In this document: one piece after another, positions 1-6,055 of the stretch | Layout of the letters: the number at the start of each line of letters is the position of its first letter | Position numbering within the stretch: the first letter of the stretch is position 1 | Source of the DNA: an uncultured Acidaminococcus sp. | Lineage (GTDB): Bacteria > Bacillota > Negativicutes > Acidaminococcales > Acidaminococcaceae | Assembly (NCBI GenBank): GCA_900770265.1 | Contig: CAAGJR010000014.1 | Span: 1-9,461, forward strand | Direction of reading: 5' to 3' | Length of the DNA: 9,461 nt | Position numbers and translations under genes: made by a program | Notes under the pieces: generated by a model | The model's input: only the letters and a program-made list of their open reading frames with translations | What the model was told of the DNA's origin: nothing | The model's database searches: none

Positions 1-167
1 GATTCCGTCTTGGCGCTTTCGATGAAGCCACAGGTGTTCACGATGATCACATCCGCATGGGTGGGGTCGTTGGTGATGGTCCAGTGGCGCTCTTCGATGA
101 GCCCCATCATCACTTCCGAGTCCACCAGGTTCTTGGGACACCCCAGGCTGACTACTCCGATTTCCAA
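1..167 (-). CDS. rimO: Ribosomal protein S12 methylthiotransferase RimO (N-terminal fragment, runs off window)
   Basis: RimO is a radical-SAM enzyme that adds a methylthio group to a conserved aspartate of ribosomal protein S12, in the cytoplasm. Only the first 55 codons are here. They begin MEIGVVSLGCPKNLVDSEV and continue to ADVIIVNTCGFIESAK, the signature of the N-terminal methylthiotransferase (UPF0004) domain. Cys10 and Cys46 match two of the three cysteines that bind the auxiliary [4Fe-4S] cluster in this family. The radical-SAM and TRAM domains lie beyond the window. The start is TTG at 167: an AAGGAG at 175-180 sits 7 nt upstream, and no in-frame ATG lies between it and the upstream region. 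The SLGCPKNLVDSE motif favours RimO over the tRNA enzyme MiaB. It follows the rodZ-like gene by 47 bp on the same strand and probably belongs to the same transcript. Confidence 0.93.
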   Translation of the reverse strand, partial: MEIGVVSLGCPKNLVDSEVMMGLIEERHWTITNDPTHADVIIVNTCGFIESAKTE

Positions 168-174
168 ATTGTTA

Positions 175-180
175 CTCCTT
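175..180 (-). promoter_or_regulatory. Shine-Dalgarno of rimO, decides a TTG start
   Basis: AAGGAG lies 7 nt before the TTG at 167-165. The first conserved RimO residues follow immediately after that codon, so this site fixes the start despite the rare initiation codon. An ATG at 184-182 is in another frame. Confidence 0.8.
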
Positions 181-188
181 CCATTTAC

Positions 189-213
189 GGGCGCACCAGA
201 GGGGCGCCCCTAC
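189..213. repeat. GC-rich palindromic element in the rodZ-rimO gap (REP-like)
   Basis: Arms GGGCGC (189-194) and GCGCCC (204-209) form an inverted repeat around a 9-nt loop, and GGGGCGCCCC (201-210) is itself a perfect palindrome. On the minus strand it begins one base after the rodZ-like TGA stop (TGTAGGGGCGCCCC) and ends just before the rimO ribosome-binding site. There is no T-run, so it is a poor intrinsic terminator. The look (TAGGGGCG...CGCCC) resembles short palindromic repeats I recall being dispersed between genes in gut Firmicutes. Only one copy lies in this window, so its repeat status is inferred. Confidence 0.4.
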
Positions 214-214
214 A

Positions 215-1714
215 TCACTTTGCCTTGAAGGTCCGGGTCACTACGCCCCATTCCTTCGAGCCATAGGGCACTTCCTTGCCGTTCACCGTAATGGTCACGT
301 CACGGATGCTGCCCACATTCACAGATACGCTCTTGCTGCCTTTATAGGTCCGGGTGGAACCCTTGGGGATGGTGGCAGCTTCCACCGTTTTGCCGTCGAT
401 GGTGGTCTGGGTCCACACCGGTTTCTTGTATGTTACCACAACGGTGACACCGTTGCCCTTGCCCAGGGTCTTGTCATCGCCCTTGGCTTCTTCCTGTTTG
501 GCCTTGGTTTCTTCGGCCTCTTTCTTGTTCTCCGGCGTTTTTTCCGAAGAATGGTCGGATTTCACGCTGTCCGTGATGGTGTCCGTGGCCTTCAGATCTG
601 GCGTCGTCTTGCCGCCGAACACGAAGTAGGCCATGACCACCGTGAAGATGCCCAGGCACACCACGAACACCGCCGTGAACACCTTGAAGCTGAAGGCCGG
701 AGCCTTACTGCCGCTGTCCGCGGACGTGGCACCGTATTCCTCGCCCTCTTCGTCCTCGGGCACGGTCTCGTACAGGTTATCGTCGATGAACTGATGGACC
801 CGGTCCAGGAAGCCGCCCATCTTGGCCTTGCTGTCCGTCAGGGCTTCTTCCACGTTTTCCTTGTTCAGGGCCTTTTCCATCTTCTTCAGGGCCTGTTTGG
901 GCGAACCATGCTTCTTGCCTTTTTCCGGCACGGCAGCTGCTTTGGGCGCTGCTTCCGGAGCTTTTTTCGTCGGTTCAGCCGGTTTCTGGGACGGTTTGGC
1001 CGCCAGGTCCGGTTTCTTTGTTTCTGCCTGGGCAGCTTCCGCTTTGGCTGCTCCCGCCGTCACAGCGGCTGCGGCTGCGGCAGCTGCGGCCGGTTTCACA
1101 GCCTCCGCCGGTTTCTTTTCAGGCTTTTGTTCCGGTTTCGGCTGGGCCGCAGGCTTCAGCGGCTTCATGATCCGGGTCTCTTCCATGGCCCGTTTCTCCG
1201 GAGATTCCACCGGGGCTGCCGGCTGCGGTTTGTCCTTATGGGACTTGTAGCCATAGCCCACCGGTTCCATTTCCTTCAGGGCTGCCACCTTGTCGAAAGG
1301 CTCTGCCTCCGGCTTGGCCGGCCGATCCGCAGGTTTCACCGGTTCTGCGGGCTTAGGCTCCGGCTTGGAGCCTTGGACAGGCATATCATCCAGAGCTTTC
1401 CGCAGGATGATGGTGTCCGTATTTTTGGGAGCCTCCGGCTGGGGTGCCGTATGGCCCACGTCCTTCAGGATCTTTTCCGGCTCGCTGCCGGTGCGGTAGG
1501 CCTCCACCAGGCCATTGCCATCCAGGCCCAGATAGTTCCCGTAATTCCGCAGGAAACCGCGGATGAACACATCCCCGGGAATTTTGTGGAAGTCCCCGTT
1601 TTCCAGGTCCTCCAGATAGGGCTCCCGGATTCCGGTATGTTCGGCAACCTGCTCCAGGGTCAGCTTCTTTTCCTCCCGGTGCTGCCGTAAATAGGTTCCA
1701 ATTTTGTTTTTCAT
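215..1714 (-). CDS. rodZ: RodZ-like helix-turn-helix membrane protein with long Pro/Ala/Lys linker
   Basis: RodZ links the cytoskeletal protein MreB to the cell-wall elongation machinery at the inner membrane. The 499-residue product has an N-terminal HTH_25/XRE-type domain (about 4-66, with LTLEQVAEHTGIREPYLEDLE and the RodZ-typical FIRGFLRNYGNYLGL). A low-complexity linker of about 270 residues follows, rich in Pro, Ala, Lys and Glu, with nine alanines at 209-217. One transmembrane helix lies at about 344-367. After a charged spacer comes a C-terminal beta-rich domain (about 421-497) that fits the DUF4115 domain of RodZ. Topology is therefore cytoplasmic N-terminus and external C-terminus. 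The protein is much longer than usual RodZ proteins (roughly 300 residues), and the excess is linker. The ATG at 1714 has AGAGGA 6 nt upstream. It lies 28 bp after ftsK and 47 bp before rimO. The family call is firm; the MreB partnership is inferred from the family. Confidence 0.86.
   Translation of the reverse strand: MKNKIGTYLRQHREEKKLTLEQVAEHTGIREPYLEDLENGDFHKIPGDVFIRGFLRNYGNYLGLDGNGLVEAYRTGSEPEKILKDVGHTAPQPEAPKNTDTIILRKALDDMPVQGSKPEPKPAEPVKPADRPAKPEAEPFDKVAALKEMEPVGYGYKSHKDKPQPAAPVESPEKRAMEETRIMKPLKPAAQPKPEQKPEKKPAEAVKPAAAAAAAAAVTAGAAKAEAAQAETKKPDLAAKPSQKPAEPTKKAPEAAPKAAAVPEKGKKHGSPKQALKKMEKALNKENVEEALTDSKAKMGGFLDRVHQFIDDNLYETVPEDEEGEEYGATSADSGSKAPAFSFKVFTAVFVVCLGIFTVVMAYFVFGGKTTPDLKATDTITDSVKSDHSSEKTPENKKEAEETKAKQEEAKGDDKTLGKGNGVTVVVTYKKPVWTQTTIDGKTVEAATIPKGSTRTYKGSKSVSVNVGSIRDVTITVNGKEVPYGSKEWGVVTRTFKAK
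1064..1090 (-). repeat. Polyalanine (GCN)9 tract in the RodZ-like linker
   Basis: Nine consecutive alanine codons encode residues 209-217. They use GCC, GCA and GCT in mixed order, so the tract is not a pure trinucleotide microsatellite and is probably fairly stable. It sits in the middle of the low-complexity cytoplasmic linker. Confidence 0.85.
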
Positions 1715-1742
1715 GGTTCGTCCTCTTTCTTAGCAGGATAGG

Positions 1743-4070
1743 TTATATGGGTTCATCCTGGTCTTCTTTCAGACCTTTGGTAAAGAACTTCTGCCGTATG
1801 GTAGTGGGGCTCATGAGCAGCGGCCGGGGCTTGCTGCCGTCCGCCGGGCCTACGATGCCCTTTTCCTCCATGGCATCCACCAGCCGGGCCGCCCGGGTGT
1901 ACCCGATGCGGAACTTCCGCTGGAGCATGGACGAGGACGCCTGATGGGCATCCATGACGGCTTCCACCGCATCCTGGAACAGCTCATCTTCCTCATCTTC
2001 GGAATTATCCTTCTTGCTGTCCTTCTCGCCATTCAGCTCCTGGGTTGTCACTTCCTGGTGATAGGTGGTGGGGATGGCTTCTGCCTTGATGAAGTCCACC
2101 ACCCGGTTCAGCTCGTCATCCGCAATGAACGCGCCCTGGACCCGGATGGGCTTGTTCTCGCCCGTGGGGAAGAACAGCATATCCCCTTTCCCCAGCAGCT
2201 TTTCGGCGCCGCTGGTGTCCAGGATGGTCCGGCTGTCGATCTGGCTGGAAACCGCAAAGGCAATCCGGCTGGGGATGTTGGCCTTGATGGTCCCGGTCAG
2301 TACGTCCACACTGGGCCGCTGGGTGGCCAGGATCAGATGGATACCGGCAGCACGGGCCTTCTGGGCCAGGCGCAGGATGGCATCTTCCACGTCCACGGCT
2401 GCCACCATCATCAAGTCGGACAATTCGTCGATGATGACCACGATGAACGGCAGCTTCTCACCCGGCTGTACCAGCTTGTTGTAATCGTCGATCTTCCGTA
2501 CCTGGGTCTTGGCGAACAGGCTGTACCGCCGTTCCATTTCCACCACCGCCCAGTGCAGCGCGCTGGCTGCTTGTTTGGGCCCGGTGACTACAGGGGTCAG
2601 CAGGTGCGGGATACCGTTGTAATTGGTCAGTTCCACCACCTTGGGGTCCACCAGGATCAGCTTCACCTCGTCGGGAGCCGCCTTGTACAGCAGGCTGCAG
2701 ATGATGGTGTTGATGCACACACTCTTGCCGCTGCCGGTACTGCCGGCGATCAGCAGGTGGGGCATCTTCGTCAGATCGGCCACCACCACGTGGCCGGAGA
2801 TATCCTTGCCCAGGCCGATGGCCAGCTTGCCCTTGGCATTCTTCACTTCCGGGCAGTCCACGATGGACCGGAAGGAAACAGGCTGGCTGGTCTTGGACGG
2901 CACTTCGATACCGATGGCCGCCTTGCCCGGAATGGGCTCGATCCGCACGCTGGACACCGCCAGTTTCAGGGCAATGTCCTCCGCCAGGTTCTGGATTTTG
3001 TTCACTTTCACGCCGGGGGCCGGTTCCAGTTCATACCGGGTCACCGAAGGCCCCTTCGTCACGTTCACCAGCGTGGCATTCACGCCGAAATCGTGAAGGG
3101 TCTGCTCGATGGTGCCGCCCTGCTCCTCGATTTCCGCCTGGTAGTTCCGGGGGTTCACCGGGGGATCCGGATTCAGCAGATCAAGGGGCGGGAATTCGTA
3201 GGGGATCACTTCCCCGGTCTCCGCGTTCTCCAGCCGGGCCGTCTGGGCCTGCTGGGGCTCTGCGGTCGCCTTGGGCTTCACGTCCTGGCTGTTCGTAATA
3301 GTGAACTTCCGGGGCGGTTCCGCCGTATCCACCTGTTCCTTCTGGAACTTCAGGGTGGGCGCCGTACCGGCCTTTGTCACCTTTTCCTTCAGCCGTTCTG
3401 CCAGACTGGGTTTCTTCTCTTCTTCGGCCCTGGGCTTATGGTAATTGCCATCGTCCTTTTCCTGGTCGTAGAAGGAATTGTGGCTGCGCTGTTTGCGCTG
3501 GTCCTGGTACGCTTCCCACTTCTGGGCCACGTTCTCGGCCCCTTCCTTCACCCCGTCGCTGGCTGTCTGCAGAGGCGCCCGCAGGGAGAATTTGCCGGAA
3601 AGCACCATGGAGGCCAGGGCCGAGGCGATCAGTACGATCATGGCCCCGATGCGGCCCACCACTTTCGTTAAAACAAACACGATGGCGCCTCCCAGGAGGC
3701 CACCACCGGTCATAAGGTATTCAGGGATCAGTTCCTGGCCCTCCGGCACCTTATGCATGTGCCACAGGCTCAGGACAGAAACAAGGAACAGCAGCAGAGT
3801 AAAGAACTTCTTCGAGAACCGCAGATGCTCGTGGTTCAGGATATACCCCAGCCCCAGCACCAGTACATACAGAGGGAACAGGAAGGCCCCGATCCCCAGT
3901 GCGAATTTCAGCACTCGTTCCAGGAAAGCCCCGGCACTCCCCATGGGGAGCCCGGCCAGGGCGCACAGCATCACGATGGCGAACGCCGCCAGCAGGATGC
4001 CCAGCACTTCCCGGTTGAAGGTGAATTCGATTTTTCTGTTGTTTCTGCGAGTTCGTTCTTTTTTCTCCAC
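1743..4070 (-). CDS. ftsK: DNA translocase FtsK/SpoIIIE family
   Basis: FtsK/SpoIIIE is a septum-anchored ATP-driven motor that pumps chromosomal DNA during division and, in many bacteria, helps resolve dimers at dif. The 775-residue protein has a basic N-terminus and about four to five hydrophobic segments between 22 and 158. A charged linker runs to about 290, followed by the alpha/beta motor. Walker A is GSTGSGKS (443-450), Walker B is VVIIDEL (544-550), and LATQRPSVDVLTGTIKANIP (581-600) is the conserved post-Walker B block. The C-terminal gamma winged helix (about 695-753, with SSSMLQRKFRIGYTRAARL) is the DNA-reading domain that recognises KOPS/SRS-type polarity sequences. All expected domains are intact. 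The start is GTG at 4070, preceded by AGGAAGGG at a 6-nt spacing. It lies 35 bp after rnj and 28 bp before the rodZ-like gene, so it is probably translated from the rnj transcript. Confidence 0.97.
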   Translation of the reverse strand: MEKKERTRRNNRKIEFTFNREVLGILLAAFAIVMLCALAGLPMGSAGAFLERVLKFALGIGAFLFPLYVLVLGLGYILNHEHLRFSKKFFTLLLFLVSVLSLWHMHKVPEGQELIPEYLMTGGGLLGGAIVFVLTKVVGRIGAMIVLIASALASMVLSGKFSLRAPLQTASDGVKEGAENVAQKWEAYQDQRKQRSHNSFYDQEKDDGNYHKPRAEEEKKPSLAERLKEKVTKAGTAPTLKFQKEQVDTAEPPRKFTITNSQDVKPKATAEPQQAQTARLENAETGEVIPYEFPPLDLLNPDPPVNPRNYQAEIEEQGGTIEQTLHDFGVNATLVNVTKGPSVTRYELEPAPGVKVNKIQNLAEDIALKLAVSSVRIEPIPGKAAIGIEVPSKTSQPVSFRSIVDCPEVKNAKGKLAIGLGKDISGHVVVADLTKMPHLLIAGSTGSGKSVCINTIICSLLYKAAPDEVKLILVDPKVVELTNYNGIPHLLTPVVTGPKQAASALHWAVVEMERRYSLFAKTQVRKIDDYNKLVQPGEKLPFIVVIIDELSDLMMVAAVDVEDAILRLAQKARAAGIHLILATQRPSVDVLTGTIKANIPSRIAFAVSSQIDSRTILDTSGAEKLLGKGDMLFFPTGENKPIRVQGAFIADDELNRVVDFIKAEAIPTTYHQEVTTQELNGEKDSKKDNSEDEEDELFQDAVEAVMDAHQASSSMLQRKFRIGYTRAARLVDAMEEKGIVGPADGSKPRPLLMSPTTIRQKFFTKGLKEDQDEPI

Positions 4071-4105
4071 GCTGTTCCCTTCCTGAAGATTTTATTTTGC
4101 TGCGA

Positions 4106-5842
4106 TCAGATCTCCATGATCAGCGGAAGGATCATGGGACGCCGTCTGGTCTTGTCGAACAGATACCGGCCCAGGCTGTCCCGGACGGCACTCTTCAGAG
4201 CGGACCATTCGGTGATGTTGTTTTCATGGCATTTGTCCAGGGTGCTCAGCACGCGGTCCCGGGCCCCTTCCATCAGTTCTTCGGACTCACGTACATACAC
4301 GAAGCCGCGGGATACGATATCCGGGCCGGCAGCGATCCGATAAGTGCTGTGATCGATGGTCACCACCACGATCAGGATGCCGTCCTGGGACAGCTGACGG
4401 CGGTCACGCAATACCACGTTGCCCACGTCGCCCACACCCAGGCCGTCAATCAGCACCCGGCCGGCGGTCACTTTGCCGGAGATCCCGATGGAATCCCGGG
4501 TCAGTTCGACCACGGAACCGTTTTCAGCGATGACGATGTTTTCCTTGGGCATGCCCAGCTGCATGGCCAGTTTCTTATGTTTCACCAGGTGACGGTATTC
4601 GCCGTGCACCGGCATGAAGAACTTGGGATGGATCAGGCGGTGCATCAGCTTGATCTCTTCCTGGCTGGCGTGGCCGGAAACGTGGATACCCTGTTCACGG
4701 CCGTACACCACTTCAGCGCCCTGCTTGTACAGGTTGTCGATGGTCCGGGCCACACCCTTCTCGTTGCCGGGAATGGGGGTGGCAGAAATGATGACCGTAT
4801 CGCCGGGCATGATGGATACCTTCCGGTGATCGTTGTTGCTCATCCGGGTCAGGGCACTCATGGGTTCGCCCTGGCTGCCGGTGGTGATGATGGCGATCTG
4901 CCGGGGTGCATAGTTGCGGCATTCGTCGATGTCGATCAATACGCCGGCCGGTACCTTCAGGTAGCCCATTTCAATGGAAATGTTCACCACGTTCACCATG
5001 CTGCGGCCGATGACAGCCACTTTCCGGCGGGTCATGACGGCGGCATCGATCACCTGCTGGATCCGGTGCACGTTGGAGGAGAACGTTGCCACGATCACCC
5101 GGTTCTTGGCCAGGCGGAACTGTTCGTCCAGGGTCTTGCCCACGCTCTTTTCACTGGGGGTGTACCCGGTCCGTTCGATGTTCGTGGAATCGCTCATGAG
5201 CAGCAGTACGCCCTTATGGCCGATTTCTGCCAGTTTGGCATAGTCCGCCACCTGGCCGTCCACCGGCGTCTGGTCGAATTTGTAGTCGCCCGTGTGCACG
5301 ATGACGCCCACCGGGGTATGGATGGCCAGGGCAACCGCATCGGGAATGCTGTGGTTCACCCGGATGAATTCCACCCGGAAAGCACCGGCCCGCACCGTAG
5401 CGCCCGGTTTCACCATCTTGCACTTGCTGTCGGACACGCCGTTTTCCTTCAGGCGGCCGCTCAAAATGCCCAGGGTCAGGGGCGTGCCGTACACCGGTAC
5501 GTCGAAGTCCTTCATTACATAGGGCAGCGCGCCGATATGGTCTTCATGACCGTGGGTCAGGAAAATGGCCTTGAATTTTTCCTTATTTTCCTGCAGGAAC
5601 GTGGTATCGGGGATCACCAGATCCACGCCCAGCATATCATCATCGGGGAATGCCAGACCGGCATCCACCAGGATCATATCGTTGCCGTATACGAAAGCGG
5701 TCATGTTCTTGCCGATTTCACCCAGCCCGCCCAGGGGGATGATGGACAGCTTTTTCTGTTCCCGCTTGTTCTCTCTCTTCTGTTCTCTTCTTTGTTCTCT
5801 TTTCTGCCCTTTATTGTTATTGTTGTTTGTTTCCTCTTTCAA
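4106..5842 (-). CDS. rnj: Ribonuclease J (metallo-beta-lactamase/beta-CASP RNase)
   Basis: RNase J is a cytoplasmic 5'-3' exonuclease and endonuclease acting in mRNA decay and rRNA maturation. From the TTG start the product has 578 residues. The beta-lactamase core contains LGGLGEIGKN (37-46) and the zinc motif HGHEDH (97-102), with further metal-site regions at His164 (NHSIPD) and Asp186 (HTGDY). The beta-CASP part shows SDSTN (217-221), GSQGEP (322-327), GHAS (390-393) and PVHGEYRH (411-418). A C-terminal domain follows from about 450. All catalytic motifs look intact. The TTG at 5842 is preferred because AGGAGGTG sits just upstream; an in-frame ATG at 5908 would add 22 residues but has a badly placed GGAG. 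The N-terminus is unusual: five asparagines (6-10), then a KREQ-type tetrapeptide repeated four times (14-29). It is the first gene of the rnj-ftsK-rodZ-rimO group and has its own promoter. Whether it is RNase J1- or J2-like cannot be judged here. Confidence 0.97.
   Translation of the reverse strand: MKEETNNNNNKGQKREQRREQKRENKREQKKLSIIPLGGLGEIGKNMTAFVYGNDMILVDAGLAFPDDDMLGVDLVIPDTTFLQENKEKFKAIFLTHGHEDHIGALPYVMKDFDVPVYGTPLTLGILSGRLKENGVSDSKCKMVKPGATVRAGAFRVEFIRVNHSIPDAVALAIHTPVGVIVHTGDYKFDQTPVDGQVADYAKLAEIGHKGVLLLMSDSTNIERTGYTPSEKSVGKTLDEQFRLAKNRVIVATFSSNVHRIQQVIDAAVMTRRKVAVIGRSMVNVVNISIEMGYLKVPAGVLIDIDECRNYAPRQIAIITTGSQGEPMSALTRMSNNDHRKVSIMPGDTVIISATPIPGNEKGVARTIDNLYKQGAEVVYGREQGIHVSGHASQEEIKLMHRLIHPKFFMPVHGEYRHLVKHKKLAMQLGMPKENIVIAENGSVVELTRDSIGISGKVTAGRVLIDGLGVGDVGNVVLRDRRQLSQDGILIVVVTIDHSTYRIAAGPDIVSRGFVYVRESEELMEGARDRVLSTLDKCHENNITEWSALKSAVRDSLGRYLFDKTRRRPMILPLIMEI
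5756..5803 (-). repeat. Four tandem 12-bp units encoding KREQ/RREQ/KREN/KREQ
   Basis: Residues 14-29 of RNase J read KREQRREQKRENKREQ, encoded by four degenerate 12-nt units of the type aarMGRGAACAR. The units differ mainly by synonymous or conservative changes. Five Asn codons (5813-5827) precede the array. It forms a charged, probably helical or disordered tail before the nuclease core. Confidence 0.75.
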
Positions 5843-6000
5843 AGGGGCACCTCCTCTTTCTTTTTCCTGATTTTGACATATAGAAATACTGGAGTATCTT
5901 TCGTCCATACTCCGCTTTCGAAACTATGTTTTCAATTCCCGTATCCCCTACGAATCCGAACGATTCCGAATAGTCCGGACCCTATAGGACTAGTCTCTTG
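5843..6000 (-). promoter_or_regulatory. Structured 5' leader of rnj (three inverted repeats)
   Basis: The predicted transcript begins near 6000 and has a leader of about 155-160 nt. It holds three inverted repeats in order: TAGTCC/GGACTA (5971-5992, 10-nt loop, containing CCTATAGG and GTCCGGAC palindromes), GAATC/GATTC (5952-5966, 5-nt loop), and GGAGTAT/ATACTCC (5891-5913, 9-nt loop). None is followed by a T-run. No known riboswitch class is recognised. Autoregulation through the leader is known for some RNases (E. coli rne); applying that idea here is inference. Confidence 0.45.
5848..5855 (-). promoter_or_regulatory. Shine-Dalgarno of rnj, decides a TTG start
   Basis: AGGAGGTG is a near-perfect anti-16S match 5 nt (7 nt from AGGAGG) before the TTG at 5842-5840. 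It is far better than the GGAG that lies one base before the alternative ATG at 5908. The site falls inside the coding sequence if that ATG is chosen, another reason to prefer TTG. Confidence 0.85.
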
Positions 6001-6006
6001 TTCAAC

Positions 6007-6035
6007 ATTATACAGGTTTGAAGCCTGTTTTGCAA
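6007..6035 (-). promoter_or_regulatory. Sigma-A/sigma-70 promoter of the rnj-ftsK-rodZ-rimO operon
   Basis: On the minus strand a perfect TATAAT -10 box (6007-6012) lies exactly 17 bp after TTGCAA (6030-6035), which matches TTGACA at four of six positions. The -35 box begins about 20 bp after the TAXI gene stop, in the only AT-rich gap of this part. Transcription should start near 6000. The spacer contains a perfect inverted repeat, ACAGG-N7-CCTGT (6012-6028), which could be an operator. Confidence 0.78.
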
Positions 6036-6055
6036 ATGAAGTTTTACCAAAATGG

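Noticed and set aside
1944..3671. A 575-codon plus-strand open frame opposite ftsK
   Set aside because: It is the antisense shadow of the conserved FtsK motor; composition is His/Gln/Leu-rich and no plausible start signal or domain is seen.
5873..5901. TTGACA on the plus strand within the rnj leader
   Set aside because: The sequence 17 bp downstream (ATCTTT) is not a -10 box and no plus-strand gene follows.
5843..5908. Extended RNase J start at ATG 5908
   Set aside because: Its GGAG lies one base before the ATG, the extra 22 residues resemble no RNase J N-terminus, and the strong AGGAGGTG before TTG 5842 would lie within the gene.
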